A stretch of 64,000 nucleotides of DNA. It comes from Roseibium salinum. Lineage in GTDB: Bacteria > Pseudomonadota > Alphaproteobacteria > Rhizobiales > Stappiaceae. The notes below the pieces were generated by a model, which did not search any database, was not told the DNA's origin, and was given only the letters and a program-made list of their open reading frames with translations. The position numbers and the translations under genes were made by a program. Where the stretch lies: the NCBI RefSeq assembly GCF_026240905.1, contig NZ_JAPEVI010000003.1, positions 4,743,930-4,807,929 on the forward strand, given 5' to 3'. Shown here one piece after another: positions 36,942-45,848 of the stretch. Positions within the stretch are counted from its first letter, which is position 1. Each line of letters opens with the position of its first letter.

Positions 36942-37631
36942 TCAGACCACAGTCACGGTCAGGCCGGGCAGACCCGAGATCGAGGCTTCCAGAACATCCC
37001 CCCGCTCAACGGGGCCGACACCGGCCGGAGTGCCGGTCAGGATGACGTCGCCGGCGGCAAGGTGGAACAGTTCCGACAGCTTGGCGATGATCTCCGGAAC
37101 CTTCCAGATCATCTGATTAAGGTCGCCCTCCTGGCGCAGATCGCCGTTTACGGAAAGGGCAATGCGTCCCGCGTTCAGAAAACCGCAATCGCCGGCAGGC
37201 ACGATCGGGCCGATCGGTGCTGAGTGCTCGAAGGCCTTGCCCGCTTCCCAGGGGCGTCCGGCCTTCTTTGCTTCCGCCTGAAGGTCGCGGCGTGTCATGT
37301 CGAGGGCGGCGGCAAAGCCGTAGACGTGGCCCAGGGCGGCCTCCGACGCGATATCGGCGCCGCCGGATTTGAGCATGACAGCGAGTTCCACCTCGTGATG
37401 CACGTCCCTGGTGAGCGGCGGGTAGGGAAACTCGCCGGAGGGATCGAGATTGTCCGGGTTCTTCTGGAAGAAGAAGGGCGGGTCCCTGTCCGGATCGTGG
37501 CCCATCTCCACCGCATGGGCGGCGTAGTTGCGGCCGACACAATAGACCCGGCGGACCGGAAAGCCAGCCGGGTTCCGGTAAACCGGCAGGATGGCGGGAG
37601 ACGGGGCCGGGATGACTGTCTGCATGAGCAT
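36942..37631 (-). CDS. Fumarylacetoacetate hydrolase-family protein
   Basis: 229 residues. The FAH fold core is complete: RVYCVGRNYAAHAVEMGHDP, PFFFQKNPDNLDP, DVHHEVELAVML (metal-binding E-x-E) and DVILTGTPAGVGPV. Members cleave C-C bonds of 3-oxo or fumarylpyruvate-type substrates with Mg2+. The ATG at 37631 has GGAG 4 nt upstream; another at 37625 is possible. An MFS permease gene lies 208 bp upstream on the same strand and could supply an aromatic or dicarboxylic substrate (inference). Confidence 0.9.
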   Translation of the reverse strand: MLMQTVIPAPSPAILPVYRNPAGFPVRRVYCVGRNYAAHAVEMGHDPDRDPPFFFQKNPDNLDPSGEFPYPPLTRDVHHEVELAVMLKSGGADIASEAALGHVYGFAAALDMTRRDLQAEAKKAGRPWEAGKAFEHSAPIGPIVPAGDCGFLNAGRIALSVNGDLRQEGDLNQMIWKVPEIIAKLSELFHLAAGDVILTGTPAGVGPVERGDVLEASISGLPGLTVTVV

Positions 37632-37839
37632 CGCTCTCCAGGAAATGGCGGGACCCCGGTTGTACAAGGTTCCCGCTCGTTCTGTCGAGCCTGCCTTCGC
37701 GAAGCCGCGCCCGGTGACCGGGGCCGGTTTCCAGACCGCCGGAATGCCGCCGTTGAGCATGCCTGTGACCATGGCGCGAAGCGGCAAGGGTGCTGTGACA
37801 GGTGAGGGGACCGTCGGCCGCCGCAGGGGCGCCCTGCCG

Positions 37840-39138
37840 TTACGGGTGTGCTGGATCCGCGATGACGGTTTCCGCGTCGTCCATCTTCCTGCCGTCCGGC
37901 ATGAGCCAGATGACGATGAACGCCAGGATGCCGGCGGCGATCAGATAGAGGGCGGGAGCCAGCTGGAGATGGGTCTCGTCGATCAGGTAGGTCGCGACCA
38001 GCGGCGAAGTGCCGCCGAAAAGGGCCAGCGGAATGTTGTAGCCGATCGAATAGCCGGTCACCCTGACCGAGCGCGGGAACTGGGCAATCATCGTCGCCAT
38101 GAGCGGCGCGAGATAGAAGGCGAGCACGACGGCAAGGCCCAATTGGCCGAGGATCACCATCACGGGGTCCTGGTGGTGGAGAAGCCAGAACATCGGCCAG
38201 CCGAGCAGCGCAACACCGCCCGAGCCGATGAGGAGCAGGGCCTTGGGGCTGGTCCTGTCGGCCAGGTAGCCGACGGCGGGCAGCAAGAGCATGAATACGA
38301 TCATGTCGCCGGTGTTGATCGTCAGGGCTCCGCCTTCCGTGAGCTTGCTGTAATCGACCAGATAGGTGGCGAGATAGACGAAGACCAGATAGAAACCGGT
38401 GCCGTTCAGGACATTGCAGGCAATGGTCCTGAGGAGCGCGACCTTGTGGTTGCGGACGACCTCGCGGACGGGAGTGCTGAGCGGGTCATTGGGCAAGGGC
38501 GGCAGGTCGGACTCGTCGGCCCTGTTGCCGCTGCGGATCATGAAGCCGGTCAGGCCGACCAGAAGGCCGAAGGCGAACGGAATGCGCCAGCCCCAGACGG
38601 CAAGGTCGTCGGCGGACAGCAGACTGGTCGCCAGAGCCGCGACGCCCGAGCCGAGCAATATGCCGAAGACCGCGCCGACCATCGCCCAGGAGACGATGAA
38701 ACAGCGCCGTTTTTCCGGCGCGATCTCGTAAAGGTAGACGGAAGAGCCCGTATATTCACCGCCGACGGAAAGGCCCTGGAGCAGGCGGAGGACCGTCAGC
38801 GCAATCGGCGCCGCGATGCCGATGGTGTCGTAGTTGGGCAGGAATGCCATCAATGTCGTCGGAATGGCCATCATCGCGACGGACAGAAGCAATGCCCGGC
38901 TTCGCCCGACCCTGTCGGCAACATGACCGAGAAGCAGGCTGCCGATCGGCCGCATCAGGAAACCGGCGGCAAAGACACCGAATGTGCTGATCAGACTGAC
39001 CGTCGGGTCGCTGTTGGGGAAAAACTGATGTGCGATGATCGGCGCCAGATATCCGTAGATGGCAAAATCGTACCATTCGAGCGTATTGCCGACGGTTCCT
39101 GCAACGATTTTTCCGGTCCGTGTCTTGCCTGCGCCCAT
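37840..39138 (-). CDS. MFS transporter, metabolite:H+ symporter type
   Basis: 432 residues with about 12 membrane helices. The start KIVAGTVGNTLEWYDFAIYGYLAP is typical of the MHS family (ShiA/KgtP/ProP-like). The loop signature GHVADRVGRSRAL (G-x-x-x-D-R-x-G-R-x) follows, as does LLQGLSVGGEYTGSSVYLYEIAPEKRR. It takes up a carboxylate or osmolyte with a proton; no closer assignment. It ends 208 bp before the FAH-family gene on the same strand. Confidence 0.92.
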   Translation of the reverse strand: MGAGKTRTGKIVAGTVGNTLEWYDFAIYGYLAPIIAHQFFPNSDPTVSLISTFGVFAAGFLMRPIGSLLLGHVADRVGRSRALLLSVAMMAIPTTLMAFLPNYDTIGIAAPIALTVLRLLQGLSVGGEYTGSSVYLYEIAPEKRRCFIVSWAMVGAVFGILLGSGVAALATSLLSADDLAVWGWRIPFAFGLLVGLTGFMIRSGNRADESDLPPLPNDPLSTPVREVVRNHKVALLRTIACNVLNGTGFYLVFVYLATYLVDYSKLTEGGALTINTGDMIVFMLLLPAVGYLADRTSPKALLLIGSGGVALLGWPMFWLLHHQDPVMVILGQLGLAVVLAFYLAPLMATMIAQFPRSVRVTGYSIGYNIPLALFGGTSPLVATYLIDETHLQLAPALYLIAAGILAFIVIWLMPDGRKMDDAETVIADPAHP

Positions 39139-39298
39139 CTCGTCTCCCCCTGAGATCGGGGGACGTTAACGGAGAAGTCTTTACCTTCCGTTTCGTAAGT
39201 TTCGGCGGATTTGTGCAGACCGCGGCCGAAAGCGCTCTCGAGGGCAGGCGATCCCGGCAACGCTGGGCGTGCCGGGACGAAGACGAGCCCCGCTGAGA

Positions 39299-40399
39299 TT
39301 AGGTGGCGAATTTGAAGAGCAGGATATCGCCGTCCTTGACGATATATTCCTTGCCTTCGTCGCGTGCCTTGCCGGCCTCCTTGGCCGCCGTTTCGCCGCC
39401 GAGGGCGGTGTAGTCGTCATAGGCGATCGTCTGGGCCCGGATAAAGCCGCGCTCGAAGTCCGAATGGATGACGCCGGCGGCGGCCGGAGCCTTGGTGCCA
39501 CGGGTGATCGTCCAGGCACGGGTTTCCTTCGGGCCTGCGGTGAAATAGGTGATCAGGCCGAGCAACTCGTAACCGGCGCGGATCAGCCGGTCGAGCCCCG
39601 GCTCTTCCAGGCCTATCGTTTGCAGGTACTCGTCCTGCTCTTCCTTGTCGAGCTGGGAGATTTCGGCTTCGATGGCGGCTGAAATCACCACACATGCAGC
39701 GCCTTGCGCCTCAGCCATTTCCGCAACCTTTCGCGACAGATCGTTGCCTTCGCCCGCAGAGGCCTCATCGACATTGCAGACATAGAGGATCGGCTTGGCG
39801 GTCAGAAGATTGAGGCCCTGCAGTAGCCTTGCCTCTTCCGTATCCGACACGGGCAGCATGCGGGCCGGCTTGCCTTCCTGGAGGAGGACAAGGGCAGCTT
39901 CCATGATCGGCAGAACGGCCTTGGCTTCCTTGTCGCCGCCGGTCGCCTTTTTCTTCAAGGGCGCGATACGCCGCTCAAGGCTTTCCATGTCGGCGACCAT
40001 GAGTTCGGTTTCCACGGTCTCGGCATCGGCGATGGGGTCGACCGTGCCCTCGACATGGGTGATGTCGTCGTCCTCGAAGCAGCGCAGCACATGGACGATG
40101 GCATCGACTTCGCGGATGTTGGCCAGAAACTGGTTGCCGAGGCCTTCGCCCTTGGAGGCGCCGCGGACGAGACCGGCAATATCGACGAAGGTGATCCGGG
40201 TCGGGATGATTTCCCTGGATCCGGCGATCTTGCGGACCGCATCGAGGCGCGGATCGGGAACAGCCACTTCGCCCGTGTTCGGTTCGATCGTGCAGAACGG
40301 ATAGTTGGCAGCCTGGGCCGCTGCGGTCTTGGTGAGCGCATTGAAGAGCGTGGACTTGCCGACATTCGGCAGCCCAACGATGCCGCACTGGAAACCCAT
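39299..40399 (-). CDS. ychF: Redox-regulated ATPase YchF
   Basis: 366 residues, starting MGFQCGIVGLPNVGKSTLFNALTK, the OBG-type P-loop. The family's non-canonical specificity motif, replacing NKxD with N-V-D, is present (CNVDEAS), which favours ATP. The TGS domain ends the protein (FTAGPKETRAWTITRGTKAPAAAGVIHSDFERGFIRAQ). It is a conserved translation-associated P-loop protein. It follows pth on the same strand; the start at 40399 was chosen over an extension. Confidence 0.96.
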   Translation of the reverse strand: MGFQCGIVGLPNVGKSTLFNALTKTAAAQAANYPFCTIEPNTGEVAVPDPRLDAVRKIAGSREIIPTRITFVDIAGLVRGASKGEGLGNQFLANIREVDAIVHVLRCFEDDDITHVEGTVDPIADAETVETELMVADMESLERRIAPLKKKATGGDKEAKAVLPIMEAALVLLQEGKPARMLPVSDTEEARLLQGLNLLTAKPILYVCNVDEASAGEGNDLSRKVAEMAEAQGAACVVISAAIEAEISQLDKEEQDEYLQTIGLEEPGLDRLIRAGYELLGLITYFTAGPKETRAWTITRGTKAPAAAGVIHSDFERGFIRAQTIAYDDYTALGGETAAKEAGKARDEGKEYIVKDGDILLFKFAT

Positions 40400-40561
40400 G
40401 GGAGTTCGCTTTCGGTTTGTATCGTGAAACTGTTGGTGCGCTACATGCCCGAGCACAAAGGACAGGTCAAGGCTTTGCAGCAGAAGCCCTCGGGAAGGGG
40501 TGCACAAGGCGCGGCCAATCTGATGATCCGGTCCGCTCCCGAGCGGCCAGAGCAGTCAGTT

Positions 40562-41335
40562 TCAGGAGTCCGTGCCCTGGTCGCCGCCGAACAGCTTTTT
40601 CAGCATCGCTGCCATCGGGCCGGATTTGGGCAGGTTTGCGGGCTTTTGCTGCCGCGCCTGGCGAATGTGGCTCTGGCCCCCGGACTTTGCGGACCTGGCC
40701 GGCCTGTCGATGCCGCTTTCGCGCGTTTCCTTGCGTTGTACCTTTTCCGGGCGCTGGGCCTTTTCCGGTTCCAGGGCGAGGGTCAGCTTGTTGGCAAACT
40801 GGCTGTCCTTGCCCTCGGCGAGCAGGTCGGCGTGGTCGGCGATCCGCGTCAGCAGCGTCTCCAGCCAGTCCCGGTCCGCCTTGGCGAAATCGCCCAGCAC
40901 ATAGTTGGAGACCAGTTTCTTGTCGCCCGGGTGGCCGATCCCGAGGCGCAGGCGCCGGTAATCCTCGCCGATATGCGCCGTGATTGACCGCAGGCCGTTG
41001 TGGCCGCCGTGGCCGCCGCCCTTTTTCATGCGGAACTTGCCGGGCGGCAGGTCGAGTTCGTCGTAGAGAACAACGATGTCCTGCGGCTCTATCTTGTAAA
41101 AGCGCATGGCTTCGCCGACCGCACGGCCGGATTCGTTCATGTAGGTGCCCGGTTTCAGAAGGAGAACCTTCTCCGATCCGAGCAGGCCTTCTGAGACCTG
41201 GCCCTTGAAGCGCGCGCGCCATGGCTGGAAGCCGGAATGGCGGCGATGGATCTCGTCGACGGCCATGAAGCCGATATTGTGCCGGTTGCCTTCATATTTG
41301 GCGCCGGGATTGCCAAGGCCGACGATCAGTTTCAT
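40562..41335 (-). CDS. pth: Peptidyl-tRNA hydrolase
   Basis: 257 residues. The family block [27 protein letters not shown] holds the catalytic His (NRHNIGF), and the second block is [30 protein letters not shown]. It releases tRNA from stalled peptidyl-tRNA. The C-terminal 60-70 residues are a Lys/Arg/Pro-rich, low-complexity tail that E. coli Pth lacks but many alphaproteobacterial ones have. It begins 27 bp after the rplY terminator. Confidence 0.96.
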   Translation of the reverse strand: MKLIVGLGNPGAKYEGNRHNIGFMAVDEIHRRHSGFQPWRARFKGQVSEGLLGSEKVLLLKPGTYMNESGRAVGEAMRFYKIEPQDIVVLYDELDLPPGKFRMKKGGGHGGHNGLRSITAHIGEDYRRLRLGIGHPGDKKLVSNYVLGDFAKADRDWLETLLTRIADHADLLAEGKDSQFANKLTLALEPEKAQRPEKVQRKETRESGIDRPARSAKSGGQSHIRQARQQKPANLPKSGPMAAMLKKLFGGDQGTDS

Positions 41336-41362
41336 GGCTCACCTTTGAAGATCCGTCTTGAA

Positions 41363-41390
41363 ACAAAAAAGCAGCCGAATGCGGCTGCCT
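41363..41390 (-). terminator. Terminator downstream of rplY
   Basis: On the minus strand GCAGCCG pairs with CGGCTGC around CATT, followed by a run of six Ts. It lies between rplY and pth. A second perfect stem (GGCAGCC-A-GGCTGCC, 41401-41415) precedes it. Confidence 0.85.
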
Positions 41391-41441
41391 TGCAGCGGAA
41401 GGCAGCCAGGCTGCCTCCCGCAAATGTTGCAGGCCTCAGGC

Positions 41442-42089
41442 TTATTCGCCTTCGTCCTCTTTGTCTTCAGCCTCTTCAGCTGCTTCGACTGCTGCTGCCT
41501 CGTCCTCTTCAGCTTCCTGTACGCCGGCGGGAGCCGCGATCGTTGCGATGGTGAAGTCGCGATCGGTGATGGTCGGCTGGCAGCCTGCCGGCAGCGCGAC
41601 TGCGGAAATGTGCAGGCTGTCGCCCGGCTGCGCTTTGGCCAGGTCGATTTCCAGAGCTTCCGGAATGTTGTCGGCCGGGACGGTCATTTCGACGGTGTGG
41701 CGAACGATGTTCAGAACGCCACCCTTCTTGATGCCCGGGCAGATTTCTTCGTTGAGGAAGTGAACCGGAATGTCGACGGTCAGGGTCGAACCCTTGGCAA
41801 CGCGCAGGAAGTCAACGTGCAGGATGTCATCGCGCACCGGATGCAGCTGATAGTCCTTTGCGATGACACGGTGCTTTTCACCGCCTACATCGATGGTACC
41901 GATATGGGTCAGGAAACCGCCCTTGTGCAGGGTCAGCGTGGTTTCTTTCAGCGGAATGGTGATCGGCAGGGCAGGTTTCTTGTCGCCGTAGATCACGGCA
42001 GGTAGAAGGCCTTCGCGACGCAGTGCCCGTGCGGCCCCCTTGCCCACCCGGTCCCGTGCCGACGCCTTCAGCTCATAGCTGGCAGCCAT
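41442..42089 (-). CDS. rplY: 50S ribosomal protein bL25, CTC type
   Basis: 215 residues. The L25 domain begins [35 protein letters not shown]; the beta-barrel TL5/CTC domain follows, with [19 protein letters not shown] and [26 protein letters not shown] very acidic tail ([19 protein letters not shown]) ends it. It binds 5S rRNA. In many alphaproteobacteria rplY directly follows prs; here some 8.7 kb of other genes separate them. Confidence 0.96.
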   Translation of the reverse strand: MAASYELKASARDRVGKGAARALRREGLLPAVIYGDKKPALPITIPLKETTLTLHKGGFLTHIGTIDVGGEKHRVIAKDYQLHPVRDDILHVDFLRVAKGSTLTVDIPVHFLNEEICPGIKKGGVLNIVRHTVEMTVPADNIPEALEIDLAKAQPGDSLHISAVALPAGCQPTITDRDFTIATIAAPAGVQEAEEDEAAAVEAAEEAEDKEDEGE

Positions 42090-42299
42090 GGCAAAACTCC
42101 TTGGGTATATGATAGCGAACCGGCGAACCACCGCGTGTCTGAAAGACTTTAAGTTGTCCGGAATCGGTCCATAAGCGCCTCCTCCAGGGGTGCAGGCGCG
42201 AGCGGGCGTATAGCGGAAAAGCGGGCGGGATGCAAGGGGCGGCGGGTTCTGCCGTGAAAATCCGGCGCCGGACGGGACCGGCAGGCGGGAAAGCGGGTG

Positions 42300-42986
42300 T
42301 CAGCCCTTCAGCCGTCTGGATGTGTCTTCCCTATAGTCCCGGTCCGCCTTCCTGGCAAATGCGGCACGCCAGGGTTCGGCCAGTTGCGCCACCTGCGAAA
42401 GGGCAAGGGCCACCGACGGATCGAGGCGCGGGTCGAACCTTGCCAGGATCACCTCGCGCAGGTTCCAGTCCGGGCACGGGCGGTCGATCAGGGCAATTTC
42501 GTCCCCTGCCGCCAGCGTGCCGGGCTCCAGGACCCTGAAATACCATCCGGTTTTTCCCGTCTTCTGAAAGGCTGCGGCCTGGCCGGGGTTGTCGGTGTGC
42601 ATGTTGAGTTTCCAGCAGGGCTGACGGCCCTGGGAAATCTGGATGCGGGCCGAACCGGCCGAGAAGATGTCGCCGATGCACAGATCCTCTTCGACAAACC
42701 CTTCCGAGGAAATGTTTTCTCCAAAGCCGCCCGGCCGGAAGGCCCGGGCCTTTTCCGGGAATTCAGCCTGCCAGTGGGCATAGTGTTCCGAAGGATAGAT
42801 GTGCAGCGCCTTTTCCGGCCCGCCATGGACCGTCAGGTCGGCCTGCTTGTCGCCGGCAAGGCCGGTTTCCAGAACGTCCTGCGGGCCGTCCGCCCGGCGC
42901 CTTGCGATGGCGGAAGGAGCTCGTCCTTCCCAGCGGTGCTCGGGCGTCCCGATAAAAAGGTTCAAAATATTTGCGCTTACGGTCAT
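42300..42986 (-). CDS. MOSC domain-containing protein
   Basis: 228 residues. The MOSC core is visible: GLAGDKQADLTVHGGPEKALHIYPSEHYAHW, FGENISSEG and QISQGRQPCWKLN, with a likely nucleophilic Cys. MOSC proteins bind or transfer molybdenum cofactor-related sulfur, or remove N-hydroxylated compounds with such cofactors (YiiM-like). The ATG at 42986 is preferred over a TTG at 43001. The MarR gene ends only 11 bp upstream on the same strand, so it may be part of the same transcript. Confidence 0.9.
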   Translation of the reverse strand: MTVSANILNLFIGTPEHRWEGRAPSAIARRRADGPQDVLETGLAGDKQADLTVHGGPEKALHIYPSEHYAHWQAEFPEKARAFRPGGFGENISSEGFVEEDLCIGDIFSAGSARIQISQGRQPCWKLNMHTDNPGQAAAFQKTGKTGWYFRVLEPGTLAAGDEIALIDRPCPDWNLREVILARFDPRLDPSVALALSQVAQLAEPWRAAFARKADRDYREDTSRRLKG

Positions 42987-42997
42987 GCCTTCAACTC

Positions 42998-43549
42998 TCA
43001 AGCTTCAATATGTTCGTGGCAGATCTTCTTGCCGTCGGCGGGAGCGAGCGGCACTTCCAGAAGCCGGCAATAGCCGCCGGTCCCGGTGCTGTCGTGGTGT
43101 CGGCAGGTGCTGCAAATGCCGAACGATCTGCCCCCGCGCTGCTGCAGCATTGCAAGAACCAGCGTCTTCAGGTTGGACGCCAGATCGCTCGTGACATCCT
43201 CCGGCAGGCTCGCGATCACCTTGTCGAGACCGGACGGGTCTTCCAGGAGGTCGATCCCGTGGTCGGTGACGTCGTAGCGAATGCTGCGCTTGTCTTCCTG
43301 CGAACGGGTTTCGGCGATCAGTCCCTTGCGGGCAAGGGCCTTCAGCGTCTGCGAGGCCGTCCCGCGTGTGGTGGCGAGATAATCGGCCACATGGGAGGGG
43401 GCGCGCGAAAACCGGTTTGCCCGCGCCAGATAGGAAAGCGCGGCAAATTGCGACGGGTTCAGCGGACCGTTCCATTCCTCTGCAGCAATCAGCCGTGACA
43501 GCCGATCGATCAGATCGCGGACGATCTCAGTGTCGGTGAGTTCGCTCAT
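42998..43549 (-). CDS. MarR-family regulator with C-terminal four-Cys cluster
   Basis: 183 residues. The first 140 form a MarR winged helix (LNPSQFAALSYLARANRFSRAPSHVADYLATTRGTASQTLKALARKGLI). The last 40 carry Cys146, Cys149, Cys161 and Cys177 with His151, 152, 178 and 180, a likely metal or redox site (CSTCRHH, YCRLL, ICHEH). Upstream lies an 18-bp palindromic pair (43560-43600) next to its own start and facing the divergent gene at 43637. It probably represses both genes and responds to metal or oxidants (inference). Confidence 0.9.
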   Translation of the reverse strand: MSELTDTEIVRDLIDRLSRLIAAEEWNGPLNPSQFAALSYLARANRFSRAPSHVADYLATTRGTASQTLKALARKGLIAETRSQEDKRSIRYDVTDHGIDLLEDPSGLDKVIASLPEDVTSDLASNLKTLVLAMLQQRGGRSFGICSTCRHHDSTGTGGYCRLLEVPLAPADGKKICHEHIEA

Positions 43550-43559
43550 GATCGATATG

Positions 43560-43600
43560 TAGCGAGTCGAAATTATTCTTGCAATAGTTTCGACTCGCTA
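43560..43600. promoter_or_regulatory. Palindromic operator between MarR and secreted-protein genes
   Basis: TAGCGAGTCGAAATTATT (43560-43577) and its near-exact reverse complement (43583-43600) are separated by 5 bp; only one position differs. It lies in the 87-bp divergent region, 10 bp before the MarR start and 36 bp before the plus-strand start. The size and place fit a MarR-family operator. Confidence 0.8.
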
Positions 43601-43636
43601 CTATCAAGATGGCGTCCTCAAACAGGGAGATAACCC

Positions 43637-44401
43637 ATGCTGAAAACCATCCTTGGAACTCTGCTGATTGCCGGTTTGCCGGCCGCCGCGCTCGCTGACG
43701 ACGGTCACGGTCATCAGGCCCTCCACGAGAAAGACGCCGTTCTGTCGCCGGAGAACGTGGAGATCGACCGGAACTACGACATCCTCGGCGCCCATGTGCA
43801 CCGGGAAGGCCGTGTCGTGACCTTTCACATGACCTTGCAGGGAACGGCCGGTGCGACAATCCCGGCGGCCAATAGAGCGCTCGCCGGTGCGCCGGTCCAC
43901 TCCTATGTCTGGCCGACATCGCTCGCGCCCGAAAGCGTCGGGTTCGAAGGCGGCAAGGGCATTCTGGCGCTGGTGGCCACCAGCCATCCGGATTTCGACG
44001 ACACGCCGCTCTTTGACGAGAACGGTGACGGCGATCTCGCGAATGACGGGGCCGGATGGCATTCACATTGGGTGGTGCTGACAAAGACCGCCGGCTGCGG
44101 GGAAGGCGCGCTTGCCGTTCAGGACATAGCGGATGGTGCCGCGCCGAAGATGCCCGCAACCTGGCCGGGCCTGCCGATCTATATAGACAGCCCCGGATTT
44201 TCGCCCGTCATGGACGGCGGGGAGATCACGCTGAATGTCGTGTTCGAAGACGCGAGCGTCCTCGAGGGAATGACTTACGACGGCGTCACCTCGGCCTTGC
44301 GGGTCAATGAGGATGTGCACGCGCCGCTGCTGTGCGTTGTCGACGTCTTCGATGTCGCGTCCGGTGACCTGAGCCTGCCCGGTGAAGTCAAGACGCGCTG
44401 A
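43637..44401 (+). CDS. His-rich periplasmic protein of unknown function
   Basis: 254 residues. A signal peptide (MLKTILGTLLIAGLPAAALA) is followed by a mature N-terminus with clustered His (DDGHGHQALHEKD). Further metal-like sites are AHVHREG, WHSHWVVL and a D-x-N-x-D-G-D loop of EF-hand type (FDENGDGDLAND). Two Cys are far apart (AGCGE and LLCVVD) and may form a disulfide. I recognise no family. It is divergent from the Cys-cluster MarR gene with a shared operator, so a role in metal or oxidative stress outside the membrane is plausible (inference). Confidence 0.75.
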   Translation: MLKTILGTLLIAGLPAAALADDGHGHQALHEKDAVLSPENVEIDRNYDILGAHVHREGRVVTFHMTLQGTAGATIPAANRALAGAPVHSYVWPTSLAPESVGFEGGKGILALVATSHPDFDDTPLFDENGDGDLANDGAGWHSHWVVLTKTAGCGEGALAVQDIADGAAPKMPATWPGLPIYIDSPGFSPVMDGGEITLNVVFEDASVLEGMTYDGVTSALRVNEDVHAPLLCVVDVFDVASGDLSLPGEVKTR

Positions 44402-44441
44402 GCGAGCAAGGTGGGGTCTGTGTGCATAGGCCGAGATTCGC

Positions 44442-44521
44442 ATGGATGCGCCACCGCCATTGCCGGGAGGCCGGTTTTCACGACCGGCTTCCCTTTGAAC
44501 CGTCCCGGCAATGGCGCATCC
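44442..44521. terminator. Long two-way stem-loop between convergent genes
   Basis: GCCATTGCCGGGA (44456-44468) pairs with TCCCGGCAATGGC (44503-44515). The pairing extends outward with a 4-nt bulge (GGATGCGCC). An inner hairpin GCCGGT/ACCGGC lies at 44470-44488. It sits between the plus-strand secreted-protein gene and the minus-strand deaminase gene and could end both transcripts. Confidence 0.55.
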
Positions 44522-44545
44522 GGCCGAAAGCCTTCGCCTTGAAGA

Positions 44546-45838
44546 TCACCTTTCCTGCGGAGCGTAGGATGCCGGGTCGACAATGGCCGGGCGGCCTGTC
44601 AAGGCAAGCTGCGTTTCGCGGGCCGGGGTGGTGGCGATGACCTTGCCGCTCTTGACCACGGCCAGGCGGGTTGCCTTCAAGCGGATGGCCTCGATCGAGT
44701 CACGGGCCTGAAGCAGCACGAAATCCGCCTTGCAGCCCTTCTCCAATCCGTACCCTTCCAGGCCCATGGCCTTTGCCGGGTGGCTGGTGACGCATTCAAA
44801 GCAGTAGCGGATGGCCTCCCGGCTGGTCATCTGGGCGACGTGGAGCCCCATGGAGGCCACTTCCAGCATGTCGCCGGAGCCCATGGAATACCAGGGATCC
44901 ATCACGCAGTCGTGTCCGAAGGCAACGTTGATGCCGTGGGAACGCAGTTCCGGCACACGGGTCTGGCCGCGGCGCTTGGGATAGCTGTCGTGGCGGCCCT
45001 GAAGGGTGATGTTGATCAGGGGATTGGCGATCGCGTGGACCTGCGCCTCGGCGATCAGCGGCAGGAGCTTGGAGACGTAGTAATTGTCCATCGAATGCAT
45101 GGAGGTCAGGTGCGATCCCGCAACCCGGCCGTGAAGACCGAGCCGCTGGGTCTCGCAGGCCAGGGTCTCGATATGGCGCGACAGGGGATCGTCGGTCTCG
45201 TCGCAATGCATGTCGACCATCAGGCCCCTGTCGGCCGCAATCTGGCACAGCCGGGCGACGGAGCGGGCCCCGTCCTCCATGGTGCGTTCGAAATGGGGAA
45301 TGCCGCCGACAACATCGATGCCCATGTCGAGGGCCGTCAGAAGGTTCTTTTCGGCATTCGGCGACCGGTAGAGGCCGTCCTGCGGGAAGGCAACCAGCTG
45401 CAGGTCGATATAGTCCCTGACCCGGTCGCGGACCTCCAGAAGGCCCTTGACGCCGGTCAGCCGGTCGTCCGAGACATCCACGTGGGAGCGGATCGCCAGC
45501 AGGCCCTGAGAAACGGCAAGGTCGCAGTATTTCAAGGCGCGCTCGACGACGGCCTCGACCGTCAGGATCTCCTTCAACTCGCCCCAGAGCGCGATGCCTT
45601 CCAGCAGCGTGCCGCTGGTGTTCATGCGCGGCAGGCCGAGCGAAAGGGTGGCATCCATGTGAAAGTGGCTGTCGACGAACGGCGGCGAGACCAGTTTCCC
45701 GGCTGCCTCTACAACTTTGCCTGCCTCTGCCGTGATCCCGGCTTCCACCGCTGCGATCCGGCCGTCCTGGCAGGCGATGTCGATGCCGGTGCGGCCGTCG
45801 GGAAGGTTGGCGTTCTTGACGAGAAGATCGAAGCTCAT
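44546..45838 (-). CDS. Cytosine deaminase (amidohydrolase)
   Basis: 430 residues of the amidohydrolase superfamily. Metal ligands are visible: PPFVDSHFHMDATLSLG (H-x-H), MHCDETDDP and GHDCVMDPW; also AGSHLTSMHSMDN. These match cytosine deaminase (CodA-like), which converts cytosine to uracil, although isoguanine or other substrates are possible. It is the last gene of an operon with a BMP-type ABC transporter, starting 10 bp after the second permease gene, which supports a base-salvage role. Confidence 0.88.
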   Translation of the reverse strand: MSFDLLVKNANLPDGRTGIDIACQDGRIAAVEAGITAEAGKVVEAAGKLVSPPFVDSHFHMDATLSLGLPRMNTSGTLLEGIALWGELKEILTVEAVVERALKYCDLAVSQGLLAIRSHVDVSDDRLTGVKGLLEVRDRVRDYIDLQLVAFPQDGLYRSPNAEKNLLTALDMGIDVVGGIPHFERTMEDGARSVARLCQIAADRGLMVDMHCDETDDPLSRHIETLACETQRLGLHGRVAGSHLTSMHSMDNYYVSKLLPLIAEAQVHAIANPLINITLQGRHDSYPKRRGQTRVPELRSHGINVAFGHDCVMDPWYSMGSGDMLEVASMGLHVAQMTSREAIRYCFECVTSHPAKAMGLEGYGLEKGCKADFVLLQARDSIEAIRLKATRLAVVKSGKVIATTPARETQLALTGRPAIVDPASYAPQER

Positions 45839-45848
45839 TTGCGGTGCC

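Noticed and set aside
37591..39153. 520-codon plus-strand frame opposite the MFS and FAH genes
   Set aside because: Runs across two real genes, is rich in Gln, Asp and Arg, and has no domain.
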